A stretch of 64,000 bases of DNA. Source: Spongiibacter sp. IMCC21906. Its GTDB lineage: Bacteria > Pseudomonadota > Gammaproteobacteria > Pseudomonadales > Spongiibacteraceae. The translations under genes and the position numbers were made by a program. Numbering within the stretch: position 1 is the stretch's first letter; each line of letters starts with the position of its first letter. The DNA lies in contig NZ_CP011477.1 in the NCBI RefSeq assembly GCF_001010805.1, positions 1,875,001 through 1,939,000 on the forward strand. The letters are read 5' to 3'. Under the pieces are notes generated by a model. It worked only from the letters and a program-made list of their open reading frames with translations. It did no database searches and had not been told where the DNA came from. This document shows positions 1-8,124 of this stretch, one piece after another.

Positions 1-140
1 CGGGCGCCCTCGAAGGCTCGAATGTGGATCTGACTGCACAGTTAGTCGAGATGATTACCGCTCAGCGTAACTTCCAGGCCAATACCCAAATGATCTCCAC
101 TTCTGATCAGCTCACCCAAGCGATTATTAATATTCGCTAA
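1..140 (+). CDS. flgE: Flagellar hook protein FlgE, C-terminal end (partial)
   Basis: Only the last 45 codons are inside the window, read in frame from base 3 to a TAA at 138-140. They carry the C-terminal signature shared by rod and hook proteins: EGSNVDLTAQLVEMI followed by TAQRNFQANTQMI. FlgE polymerises into the flexible hook outside the cell. Identification as FlgE rather than another rod/hook protein rests on its place directly before flgF and on the ending NTQMISTSDQ, which is usual for FlgE. The gap to flgF is 23 bp, so the two are probably cotranscribed. The start and most of the gene lie upstream of the window. Confidence 0.85.
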   Translation, partial: GALEGSNVDLTAQLVEMITAQRNFQANTQMISTSDQLTQAIINIR

Positions 141-163
141 TCAATAAAGGCTGAGGTTGCATT

Positions 164-904
164 ATGGACAGACTGGTTTTTCTTGGCATGACGGGTGCTA
201 AACACACGCAGATGGCCCAGACCAACAACGCCAATAATCTTGCCAATATGAGCACGGCAGGATTTCGCGGTGATTTTCAAAGTCTGATCGCCGAAACCAT
301 CAGTGGACCGGGCATGGAAACCCGGGCCAATGTGGTATCCGCGGGCACCCAAACCGACTTCAGCCCTGGCGCAGTAATGAGCACTGGCCGCGATTTAGAT
401 GTGGCGATTCGTGGTGAAGGCTGGTTTGCGGTGCAGGCTGCCGATGGTAGCGAGGCCTATAGTCGGCGCGGCGATTTCAGTCTGACCAGCGACGGTATGT
501 TGATTAACGGTGCAGGATTAGCGGTGCTTGGCGATGGCGGCCCGGTTGCTATTCCCGAGCATCAAAGTCTTAGCATTGGCGATGACGGCACGGTGTCAAT
601 TGTGCCGTTGGGACAAGGTCCAGAATCCCAGGTGATTGTTGACCGCATTCGATTGGTCAATGCCGACCCCGCTCAGCTGCAAAAAGGTGACGATGGCTTG
701 CTGCGATTGAAAGACGGCGGTCAGGCCGAAACCTCGGCAGATGTCCGGATTAGTTCCGGTAATTTGGAGTCATCAAATGTGAACTCGGTGGACGCGATGG
801 TGAATATGATCGCGCTGGCCAGACAGTTTGAAATGCAGGTTAAGGTCATGAACACCGCTGAGAAACTTGATGAAGCAGGCGGCCGCCTGATGCGAATTGA
901 ATAA
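164..904 (+). CDS. flgF: Flagellar basal-body rod protein FlgF
   Basis: Encodes 246 aa, close to the usual length of about 250. FlgF is a proximal rod subunit exported through the flagellar type III apparatus and located in the periplasm. The N-terminal rod motif (NANNLANMSTAGFRGD, about residues 21-36) and the C-terminal D0 motif (ESSNVNSVDAMVNMI) are intact. A TGAGG ribosome-binding sequence sits just before the ATG. It lies between flgE and flgG with gaps of 23 and 13 bp, which is the standard flg order. The second residue pair MDRL is typical of FlgF and separates it from FlgG. Confidence 0.95.
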   Translation: MDRLVFLGMTGAKHTQMAQTNNANNLANMSTAGFRGDFQSLIAETISGPGMETRANVVSAGTQTDFSPGAVMSTGRDLDVAIRGEGWFAVQAADGSEAYSRRGDFSLTSDGMLINGAGLAVLGDGGPVAIPEHQSLSIGDDGTVSIVPLGQGPESQVIVDRIRLVNADPAQLQKGDDGLLRLKDGGQAETSADVRISSGNLESSNVNSVDAMVNMIALARQFEMQVKVMNTAEKLDEAGGRLMRIE

Positions 905-917
905 GAGGATTTAAACA

Positions 918-1703
918 ATGAACTCATCTCTTTGGGTAGCTAAAACCGGTTTGGATGCACAACAGACCCGCATGCAGGTGACCAGTAACAACTTGGCCAA
1001 CGCCAATACCACTGGATTTAAGCGTGACCGAGCCTCTTTCGAAGACCTGTTATATCAAAACCAGCGTCAGGTCGGCGGCCAAACATCGCAACAAACGCGC
1101 TCCCCCAGTGGTATGAACGTTGGTACCGGGGTCAGGGTGGTGTCCACTGAAAAAATCCATCAGCAGGGCAGCATGAATCAAACCGGAAATTCACTGGATA
1201 TGGCGGTTCAAGGACGGGGTTTTTTCCAAATTCGTATGCCCGACGGCACCATGGCGTATACCCGTGATGGCGCGTTTCAATTAGATGATCAGGGTCAACT
1301 GGTCACCAATAGCGGCAATATTGTTGAGCCGGGTATTTCTGTTCCCCAGGGAACCTTGAGTGTCACAGTGGGCAGTGATGGGGTGGTGAGTGCGCAGTTG
1401 CCTGGTGACCCGTCTCCCATTCAGGTAGGCAGTATTCAGCTTGCCGATTTTGTTAATCCGGCGGGTCTTCAGGCGCGGGGTGAGAATCTTTATCTGGAAT
1501 CAGCCTCGAGTGGCTCTCCCCAAACCGGGACACCGGGACTGACAGGCATGGGCAGTATTGCTCAGGGCGCGCTGGAAGGGTCAAACGTGAATGTGGTGGA
1601 AGAGCTGGTCAATATGATCGAAACCCAGCGGGCGTATGAGATGAATTCCAAAGCCATCGCCACCAGCGATCAAATGATGCAGTACGTGAATAACAATATG
1701 TAA
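918..1703 (+). CDS. flgG: Flagellar distal rod protein FlgG
   Basis: Encodes 261 aa, matching the family length of about 260. FlgG builds the distal rod that passes through the P and L rings. It begins [19 protein letters not shown] and has the rod motif [15 protein letters not shown] near residues 25-39; the C-terminus has [15 protein letters not shown] and [13 protein letters not shown], all diagnostic. The start is supported by AAGAGGA about 9 bp before the ATG. The gene follows flgF after 13 bp and precedes flgH by 26 bp in one operon. Confidence 0.97.
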   Translation: MNSSLWVAKTGLDAQQTRMQVTSNNLANANTTGFKRDRASFEDLLYQNQRQVGGQTSQQTRSPSGMNVGTGVRVVSTEKIHQQGSMNQTGNSLDMAVQGRGFFQIRMPDGTMAYTRDGAFQLDDQGQLVTNSGNIVEPGISVPQGTLSVTVGSDGVVSAQLPGDPSPIQVGSIQLADFVNPAGLQARGENLYLESASSGSPQTGTPGLTGMGSIAQGALEGSNVNVVEELVNMIETQRAYEMNSKAIATSDQMMQYVNNNM

Positions 1704-1729
1704 CAGCGTCTTGGCATGGGACACGAGTA

Positions 1730-2416
1730 ATGAATGTAATGAAGCGAAAAAGTCTGACCGTGTTAATGCTAATGGCATTACTGGGTGCATGTGCTCAAAA
1801 CCCTGCCGCGAAAGGTGGCCCCCAGTGGGAGTCGGCGGCGGTTCCTGTGGAGCCTATGCCTGCAGCAACGGCAGGTGCGGTGTATCGGCCGAATTATGGC
1901 ATGAGCCTGTTTCTTGATCGTCGGGCCCGGCAGGTTGGCGACATCATTACTGTGACCCTGCAAGAGAAAACCGACGCCAGTAAATCTTCCAGTACGGCTA
2001 CCGCCAAAGAGAGCAATATTGCGATTCCTGGGGTTACGGTACTCGGGCGGGGAGTTACCCATGAGGGGGTTCCGATTTTAACGACCGGGGTCAATTCCGA
2101 TCAGGATTTCTCGGGGCAGGGTACCAGTTCCCAAAGTAATAGCCTTACCGGCAGCATTACCGTAACCGTGTCAGAAGTGTTGGCCAATGGCAGTTTGCGG
2201 GTACGGGGTGAAAAGTGGGTCACTATTAATCAGGGTGAGGAGTTTATCCGCTTGCAAGGTATTGTCCGGCCGGAAGATATTGGTGCCGACAATACCTTGC
2301 CGTCATACAAAGTGGCCGATGCCAGAATTGCCTATAGCGGCAAGGGTGCTCTGGCCGACGCTAATTCAATGGGTTGGCTAGGGCGCTTATTCCAATCTGT
2401 GTTATCACCATTTTAA
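1730..2416 (+). CDS. flgH: Flagellar L-ring lipoprotein FlgH
   Basis: Encodes 228 aa. FlgH forms the L ring in the outer membrane around the rod. A lipoprotein signal is visible: basic MNVMKRK, a hydrophobic run, then the lipobox LLGAC with the lipidated cysteine near residue 21. The body contains [17 protein letters not shown] and the C-terminal segment [12 protein letters not shown] followed by GWLGRLF, typical of FlgH. An in-frame ATG at 1739 (MKRKSL) is an alternative start; neither has a strong ribosome-binding site. It sits between flgG and flgI in conserved order. Confidence 0.96.
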   Translation: MNVMKRKSLTVLMLMALLGACAQNPAAKGGPQWESAAVPVEPMPAATAGAVYRPNYGMSLFLDRRARQVGDIITVTLQEKTDASKSSSTATAKESNIAIPGVTVLGRGVTHEGVPILTTGVNSDQDFSGQGTSSQSNSLTGSITVTVSEVLANGSLRVRGEKWVTINQGEEFIRLQGIVRPEDIGADNTLPSYKVADARIAYSGKGALADANSMGWLGRLFQSVLSPF

Positions 2417-2427
2417 AGGGGCTGGAT

Positions 2428-3567
2428 ATGTTGATGAAGCGTTCACAGGCCATTTGCAAAACGATGTTGTCGGCCCTGATGGTTTCGATGTTGCTTATCG
2501 CGGTTAATCAGCCCGCAAGGGCAGAGCGGGTTAAAGACCTGGTGAGTGTTGCCGGCGTGCGTGACAATCAGTTGGTAGGCTACGGCTTGGTCGTGGGCTT
2601 GAGTGGTACGGGTGACCAAACCAGCCAAGCGCCATTTACTATTCAAAGTATTCGGAACATGCTCACCGGCTTTGGTATTCGGGTGCCAGATAACGTTAAT
2701 CCCCAGCTGAAAAACGTGGCGGCGGTGACGATACATGCCGATTTACCAGCTTTCTCTAAACCCGGACAAACGATTGACGTTACGGTGTCATCCATTGGTA
2801 ATGCGGCGAGCTTAAGAGGCGGCAGCTTGTTAATGGCACCGTTGATGGGGGCCGATGGTCAAGTGTACGCCATTGCTCAGGGTAGCTTGCTAGTGGGGGG
2901 GCTGGGTGCTTCAGGTAATGATGGTTCTCGGGTAACGGTAAATATTCCCAGCGCAGGACGTATTCCCAATGGTGCCACGGTTGAGCGTGCTGCGCCGAGT
3001 GTTATGGCGTCTAACGGTGAAGTTATGCTGAACTTAAATAAGCCTGATTTCACCACGGCTCGGCGCCTTGCCGAACAAATTAATACTACGTTTGGTCCTG
3101 GCACTGCCAGCGCAATGGATGCTGCCAGCGTAAAAGTGTTGGGGCCGAGCAATGCTGACCGCAGTGTGACGTTTATTTCTATGCTCGAAAGCCTAGAGAT
3201 TACACCTGCAGAAGCGGGTGCCCGGGTGGTGGTTAACTCCCGCACTGGCACCATTGTGATTGGTGGCAATGTTCGGGTTATGCCTGCGGCTGTCACCCAT
3301 GGCTCGCTGACGGTGTCGATCTCCGAGAGTGTCAATGTCAGTCAGCCTGGTGCATTTAATCGTGGTGGCCAGACGGTAGTGACGCCAGAATCGCGCATTG
3401 ATGTGACTGAAACGGGATCGCGCATGTTTCTGTTGGATGCCGGCGTCACCTTAGAAGAAATTGTTAAAGCCATTAATTCGGTGGGGGCAGCTCCTGGCGA
3501 TTTAGTGGCGATATTAGAAGCGCTGGATCAGGCGGGTGCCTTGCGCGCCGAGCTGGTGGTGATCTGA
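2428..3567 (+). CDS. flgI: Flagellar P-ring protein FlgI
   Basis: Encodes 379 aa, slightly longer than the usual 365-370. FlgI assembles the periplasmic P ring. The ATG at 2428 is chosen because AAAGGGG (2415-2421) lies 6 bp upstream; an upstream in-frame codon at 2374 would overlap flgH deeply and adds no signal peptide. The N-terminus is a Sec signal peptide ending near QPARA, followed by [20 protein letters not shown], a family hallmark. The C-terminus has [19 protein letters not shown], also diagnostic. The stop codon is 2 bp from flgJ. Confidence 0.97.
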   Translation: MLMKRSQAICKTMLSALMVSMLLIAVNQPARAERVKDLVSVAGVRDNQLVGYGLVVGLSGTGDQTSQAPFTIQSIRNMLTGFGIRVPDNVNPQLKNVAAVTIHADLPAFSKPGQTIDVTVSSIGNAASLRGGSLLMAPLMGADGQVYAIAQGSLLVGGLGASGNDGSRVTVNIPSAGRIPNGATVERAAPSVMASNGEVMLNLNKPDFTTARRLAEQINTTFGPGTASAMDAASVKVLGPSNADRSVTFISMLESLEITPAEAGARVVVNSRTGTIVIGGNVRVMPAAVTHGSLTVSISESVNVSQPGAFNRGGQTVVTPESRIDVTETGSRMFLLDAGVTLEEIVKAINSVGAAPGDLVAILEALDQAGALRAELVVI

Positions 3568-3569
3568 TC

Positions 3570-3977
3570 ATGGACGTAAAGCCCAGTAACTATCACGACT
3601 TCTCTGGTTTAACAGCCCTTAAAAAAGAGGCAGGTCAAAGCCCTGAGGAGGCCGCGTTACCGGTAGCCCGTCAGTTTGAAGCACTGTTTGTGCAAATGAT
3701 GTTAAAGAGCATGCGCGCTGCTGTGCCAGAAGGTGGTTTGTTTTCTGATTCCAGTCAAAAAATGTACATGGATATGTTGGACAGCCAGTTGTCGGTGTCG
3801 GTGGCTGATGGGGGCGGTATTGGTTTGGCAGAGGTGATTGCCAGCCAGATTGCCCAGCAAGATGGCGGCAATGATTCGACCACGGCTGACGCCAGTGCCG
3901 AAGCGCTGCGAATGCAACTGCGACAATCCCGTATTCAGGAATACACCCAATCTGCCGATATGTCGGCACTAAAGTAA
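3570..3977 (+). CDS. flgJ: Short FlgJ, rod-binding domain only
   Basis: Encodes only 135 aa. The rod-binding (rod-capping) domain is present, about residues 25-95, with ARQFEALFVQMMLKSMR and FSDSSQKMYMDMLDSQLS. The C-terminal peptidoglycan hydrolase (glucosaminidase) domain found in the roughly 310-aa FlgJ of enteric bacteria and Vibrio is absent: the ORF ends 10 bp before flgK and no other frame continues it. Rod passage through the wall must then rely on a separate hydrolase, which is inference. Single-domain FlgJ is known in many bacteria outside Beta- and Gammaproteobacteria. Confidence 0.93.
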   Translation: MDVKPSNYHDFSGLTALKKEAGQSPEEAALPVARQFEALFVQMMLKSMRAAVPEGGLFSDSSQKMYMDMLDSQLSVSVADGGGIGLAEVIASQIAQQDGGNDSTTADASAEALRMQLRQSRIQEYTQSADMSALK

Positions 3978-3987
3978 GAGGTTTGTT

Positions 3988-5877
3988 ATGGGTGATATGT
4001 TAGGTAATGCGTTGTCGGCGCTGGTTTCGTATCAGCGAGCCATGGCAACAACCAGCCACAATATTGCCAATGCCGATACTGAGGGCTATAGCCGTCAACG
4101 GGTGGATTTTGCCACCCGCAGCCCGGAGCAACTCGGCAGCCTGACAATTGGCTCAGGGGTCAATGTGTCTTCAGTACGGCGGGTTTATGATGAATTTGCT
4201 GCCAGTCAATTGCGTGATGCCACCGCCGGTTTTAATCAGCTCGACAGTTATTATCAGCTCTCGGTACAACTGGATAATGTGATTGCCGACCCGGATATTG
4301 GCCTCAGCGCGTCATTGTCACGTTTTTATAACAGTATTCAAGATGTGGCCGATGATCCCGGTTCAATGTCGTCTCGACAGTTGATGTTGGCCGAGGCCAA
4401 TAGCTTGACTGGGCGGATTGCCGGTTTAGATTCACAAATGGCAACCTTGAATAAAGAAGTCAATCTGCGAATCTCCAGCTCGGTGGCCGAGGTGAATGAT
4501 TTGACCGGGCAGCTTGCAGAACTTAATCGTTTGATTGTAGAAGGTCAGGGTCAGTTTGGCACCGCAGCCAACGACTTAATGGATCAACGGGATCAAACCC
4601 TGCTGAAACTGAATGAGCTGATTGGTATTAAAACCGTGGCCCAAGACGATGGCGCGGTGAATGTTTTTATTTCTAATGGTGAATCGCTGGTGCTCGGGGA
4701 AAAAACCACCAAACTGACGGCGGTTGCCAGTCAGTTTGAGCCGGGTCGCATCGAATTAGCAATGCAAAAAAGCAATAGCAGTCCGATTATTTCTGACATT
4801 GTTGGCGGCGGGGTATTGGGCGGTGTGCTGTCTTTTCGAGATGGTATTTTGGCTGAGGCTCAGGGGGAGTTGGGCCGGATTACCATTTCTGTTGCGGATA
4901 CCCTCAACCAACAAAATCGTGCGGGTTTAGATTTAAATGGCAATCTGGGACAAGACATCTTCCAGTTAGCAGACCCTCAGGTATACCGGTCCAGCAGTAA
5001 TCAGGGCAGCGCAAGCTTAGATGCGCAAATCAGTGATGTGTCTCAACTTGGCGGCGATAATGTTCGGCTGCGGTTTGATGGCAGTGATTGGCAGTTTTAT
5101 TCCCAAGGTAGCAGCGTTCCCATCAGTGGTATTAATGGCATGGGCAGTGCGTCTAATCCCTTTGTTATTAATGGCGTGAATGTGGTGGTTAATGGCAGTC
5201 CGCAGGCGGGGGATGAATTTTTACTTCGCCCCACTGCCGATGCAGCAACGGGCTTACGAGTGGCGTTAACTGACCCAGCACTGGTGGCTGCCGCAGCGGC
5301 AAGCCGCAGTCGCACCGATGGCAACAATCTTGGTGGTGGCAGTATCTCTGAAACTGACATTGTCGATGCGACAGATCCTAACTTGCTGAGCAATGTGGAG
5401 ATTAGCTTTACATCAACCGGCAGCTACCAAATTAACGGCACGGGTAATTTTACTTATACGGCGGGTGAAGCCATTGAGCTTAACGGCAGTCGCGTTGTTA
5501 TTTCTGGCAATCCGGCGTCTGGGGACCGCTTTTATATTGAGGCCAATTACGGTGGTGTTGCCGATAATCGCAATGCTCTGAAACTGGCCACGACAGAATC
5601 CCAAGCCATTCTTAATGGCGGCACAACAAGCATTCAAGATGCTCTCAGCGGTTTGGTTGGCGATGTGGCGGTAGCGACCCGCAGTGCTGAGGTGAATAGA
5701 CAGTCGCAAGAGAATTTGCTGAGCCAAACCCAGGCTCGTCAGCAAGAAGTTTCTGGGGTGAACCTGGATGAAGAGGCGGCCAATCTACTCAAATATCAAC
5801 AGGCCTATCAAGCCGCAGCTAAAGCTACCAGTACTGCCAATGATATGTTTCAGGCTTTGATGTCGGCCTTTCGCTAA
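3988..5877 (+). CDS. flgK: Flagellar hook-associated protein FlgK (HAP1)
   Basis: Encodes 629 aa, longer than enteric FlgK (about 547) but within the range seen in other Gammaproteobacteria. FlgK is the first hook-filament junction protein. The N-terminus (LSALVSYQRAMATTSHNIAN then ADTEGYSRQRVDF) and the C-terminus (SGVNLDEEAANLLKYQQAYQ then AAAKATSTANDMFQALM) are diagnostic D0/D1 helices. The extra length is a central region, about residues 330-540, of repeated beta-type sequence. AAGAGG precedes the ATG. It is followed by flgL after 46 bp. Confidence 0.97.
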   Translation: MGDMLGNALSALVSYQRAMATTSHNIANADTEGYSRQRVDFATRSPEQLGSLTIGSGVNVSSVRRVYDEFAASQLRDATAGFNQLDSYYQLSVQLDNVIADPDIGLSASLSRFYNSIQDVADDPGSMSSRQLMLAEANSLTGRIAGLDSQMATLNKEVNLRISSSVAEVNDLTGQLAELNRLIVEGQGQFGTAANDLMDQRDQTLLKLNELIGIKTVAQDDGAVNVFISNGESLVLGEKTTKLTAVASQFEPGRIELAMQKSNSSPIISDIVGGGVLGGVLSFRDGILAEAQGELGRITISVADTLNQQNRAGLDLNGNLGQDIFQLADPQVYRSSSNQGSASLDAQISDVSQLGGDNVRLRFDGSDWQFYSQGSSVPISGINGMGSASNPFVINGVNVVVNGSPQAGDEFLLRPTADAATGLRVALTDPALVAAAAASRSRTDGNNLGGGSISETDIVDATDPNLLSNVEISFTSTGSYQINGTGNFTYTAGEAIELNGSRVVISGNPASGDRFYIEANYGGVADNRNALKLATTESQAILNGGTTSIQDALSGLVGDVAVATRSAEVNRQSQENLLSQTQARQQEVSGVNLDEEAANLLKYQQAYQAAAKATSTANDMFQALMSAFR

Positions 5878-5923
5878 GGCGATCTACGACGTGATGACGT
5901 AGCGAAATGAAGAGTAACTGACT

Positions 5924-7111
5924 ATGAGAATTTCCACCGGACAGATTTTTGCGAATGGCCTCAGCAGCATGCTGGAGCAGCAAGCGAAGCTGGCAAAAAC
6001 CCAGGAGCAAGTGGCGACCGGAAATAAAATTCTATCGCCATCAGATGACCCGGTGGGCAGCGTGCGTGGGCTGGAACTGAACCGCTCCTTGGAGCGCACC
6101 CAACAGTTTCAACGCAATGCCAATATTTTGGACAGCCGCCTGAGCTTAGAAGAGGGGATGTTGGCCAACAGTGTGGATATTTTGCAGCGGGTCAGAGAGC
6201 TTGCTTTGCAGGCCAATAATGCGACCCAAAGCAATGAGTCTCGGGCAGCGATTGCCAGTGAAGTGTCACAACAGCTGGATATGTTGCTGGGTTATGCCAA
6301 TACCCAAGACCCTTCGGGTAATTATATTTTTGGAGGTCATTCTCAAGGGGATAGACCCTTTGACCTTGTGAATGGTGAGGTTGTGTACCGGGGTGACGAT
6401 GGCCAGCGAGCACTGCAAATTGGTCCAGCGGCAAAGATCGCCGATGGCGACCCTGGCTCCAAGGTGTTTATGCAAGTGGCAAGTAACGCCAGTAGTTATC
6501 GTCTGGCTCAAGGTGAGAGTAATGGCGTTGCCTTGTCCGCAACGACCTTAGCCCAGTTAAATCAGTTTGCTGGTGACACCGTCACCATCGCGTTTACCCA
6601 GGCAGATGAATATCAAGTTGTTGATGCTGCCGGTAATGTATTGTCTACCAATAGCTATCAAAACGGCGACAGCATCCAGATCGGTGGCGTAGACGTGACG
6701 CTGCTGGGTACGCCGTTAAGTGGCACCGAAATAACCCTTAACAGTCGGCAGCCAGTGGATGTGTTTGCTTCTTTGTCATCGTTAGCGGCAACGCTGTCTC
6801 AACCTATTAATGCGGCAGAAGAGCGGGAAGCTCTAAAAGCAAAAATAGACACGGCTATAGCTTGGTTGGATCGTTCTATTGATCACATGGTGGACAAGCA
6901 GGCCGGGGTCGGGGCAAGAATGCAGTCGCTGGAACAACAAATGGACACCAACGCCGGCGCTGAAATTCAGCTACAACAAAGTCTCAGTGATCTCACCGCA
7001 CTGGATTACGCCGAGGGCATTAGCCGTATGAACCAGCAGTTGTTGGGTTTGCAGGCGGCTCAGCAGGCTTTTGCCAAGGTGCAGGGCTTGTCGTTATTCA
7101 GTTATCTATAA
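5924..7111 (+). CDS. flgL: Flagellar hook-associated protein FlgL (HAP3)
   Basis: Encodes 395 aa. FlgL is the second junction protein, between FlgK and the filament. The N-terminal flagellin-like helix reads MRISTGQIFANGLSSML and then SPSDDPVGSVRGLELNRSL; the C-terminus carries DYAEGISRMNQQLLGLQAAQ. A central insert (about residues 180-290) makes it longer than the enteric protein of about 317 aa. This is the last gene of the rod/hook operon; the next gene, on the opposite strand, ends 26 bp away, so transcription converges here. Confidence 0.96.
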   Translation: MRISTGQIFANGLSSMLEQQAKLAKTQEQVATGNKILSPSDDPVGSVRGLELNRSLERTQQFQRNANILDSRLSLEEGMLANSVDILQRVRELALQANNATQSNESRAAIASEVSQQLDMLLGYANTQDPSGNYIFGGHSQGDRPFDLVNGEVVYRGDDGQRALQIGPAAKIADGDPGSKVFMQVASNASSYRLAQGESNGVALSATTLAQLNQFAGDTVTIAFTQADEYQVVDAAGNVLSTNSYQNGDSIQIGGVDVTLLGTPLSGTEITLNSRQPVDVFASLSSLAATLSQPINAAEEREALKAKIDTAIAWLDRSIDHMVDKQAGVGARMQSLEQQMDTNAGAEIQLQQSLSDLTALDYAEGISRMNQQLLGLQAAQQAFAKVQGLSLFSYL

Positions 7112-7137
7112 AGCCTTGAGTTTTCAAAGCCTATGCA

Positions 7138-7974
7138 CTATTTCTCTGGCGGTGCCATGTGCTCCATGATGTTTTCTAGGCGATCGGCAAGAAAACGGCT
7201 GGCGGCAATCTCCATTGCCCGTCCTAACTCTGCGTCTACCACTATCTCTGCCATCGGCCGCATACGCCAAACCAGCTCGGCGATTTTTGGAAATTCTTCT
7301 TTCGGCGGTAGCGTTTGATCGCCGTAAGGTTCTAGCACGTGGTGAGAGATTAACTTCACAAACTCATTTGCTACTCGCTCTACATTGCCTCGCATCATTC
7401 GTAAGATACTTAGCAGCTCTTCCAGGGGAATGCCTGTTTTACAAAGTTCAGCGGCAACGTTGAGGGTGCTCATGCTGGAGACTCGCACTTTGGTGCCACT
7501 CAGGGAAAATAGCCCCAGGTCCGATGCCGTTTTAATGGCACTGGGGGTGAGCCGGGTGCCAAACATTGAGATCAGTTGGGTCATGGGAACGGTGATGGGT
7601 TGCTCATTGGTCCAAGGTGAGCTCAATGCCGTCTCCATGCCCAAGACTTCGCTTAGGCCAACCCCTTTTTCGATGGCCGACAGCAATTCTCGGATGCTGG
7701 TCAGGGTGTAGCCTCGATCCAGTAAATTTGAGATAAGGGTTAGCCGCGATAAGTGGCTATTGTTGTAGATACCTTTGCGGCCTCTCAGGCTTGGAGGGGG
7801 GAGGACGCCCCGATCCTGATAGGCACGAATATTTCTTACCGTGGTATTGGCGGCCAAGGCCAATTCTTCAACACTGTATTCCTTGCCGGTATCACTGCTC
7901 TCATCAGAGCCAAGTTCTGTCGAATTTGGCAGATATTGGGCCATGTTAGAGATAGTGTCCTCTGGAAACTTCAT
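7138..7974 (-). CDS. MerR-family transcriptional regulator, two-part
   Basis: Encodes 278 aa. Residues about 34-100 form a MerR-type winged helix: YSVEELALAANTTVRNIRAY, then DRGVLPPPSLRGRKGIYNN and HLSRLTLISNLLDRGYTL. The second half (about residues 120-210) seems to repeat the fold in decayed form (TPSAIKTASDLGLFS, STLNVAAELCKTGIPLEELL). No cysteine metal site of the MerR/CueR kind is visible, so an organic ligand is more likely. It is divergent from the TonB receptor gene at 8125, with 150 bp between the starts, and is a reasonable candidate regulator of that operon (inference). AGGA lies about 11 bp before the ATG. Confidence 0.85.
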   Translation of the reverse strand: MKFPEDTISNMAQYLPNSTELGSDESSDTGKEYSVEELALAANTTVRNIRAYQDRGVLPPPSLRGRKGIYNNSHLSRLTLISNLLDRGYTLTSIRELLSAIEKGVGLSEVLGMETALSSPWTNEQPITVPMTQLISMFGTRLTPSAIKTASDLGLFSLSGTKVRVSSMSTLNVAAELCKTGIPLEELLSILRMMRGNVERVANEFVKLISHHVLEPYGDQTLPPKEEFPKIAELVWRMRPMAEIVVDAELGRAMEIAASRFLADRLENIMEHMAPPEK

Positions 7975-8044
7975 ATTGCTTACGTCCTATACCTGACTAT
8001 AAAAAGATTTTTGAGTGCTGATCTACTAAATTGCTTCTATCATG

Positions 8045-8074
8045 TTGACAATGAACACGTCAGGCGTTTATGTT
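8045..8074 (+). promoter_or_regulatory. Candidate promoter with long spacer before the TonB receptor
   Basis: TTGACA at 8045-8050 and TATGTT at 8069-8074 are separated by 18 bp, slightly longer than optimal. Extended spacers are a feature of many MerR-controlled promoters, and a MerR-type gene is transcribed away from the other side of this 150-bp gap. The TonB receptor ATG is about 50 bp downstream. Read by eye only. Confidence 0.45.
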
Positions 8075-8124
8075 ACATCGTACAGTGTCAGATAATAATA
8101 ACACGATAGTTGAGATGTGTTCGT

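Noticed and set aside
2374-2427. Longer N-terminus for FlgI
   Set aside because: It overlaps flgH, has no ribosome-binding site and places residues before a normal signal peptide.
2877-3335. Long antisense reading frames inside flgI, the fecA-like receptor and other genes
   Set aside because: They follow the codon pattern of the real gene on the other strand, have no ribosome-binding sites and resemble no family.
8091-8109. Possible Fur box before the TonB receptor at 8125
   Set aside because: The GATAATAATAA run matches only the left half of the Fur consensus and has no inverted right arm, unlike the three accepted sites.
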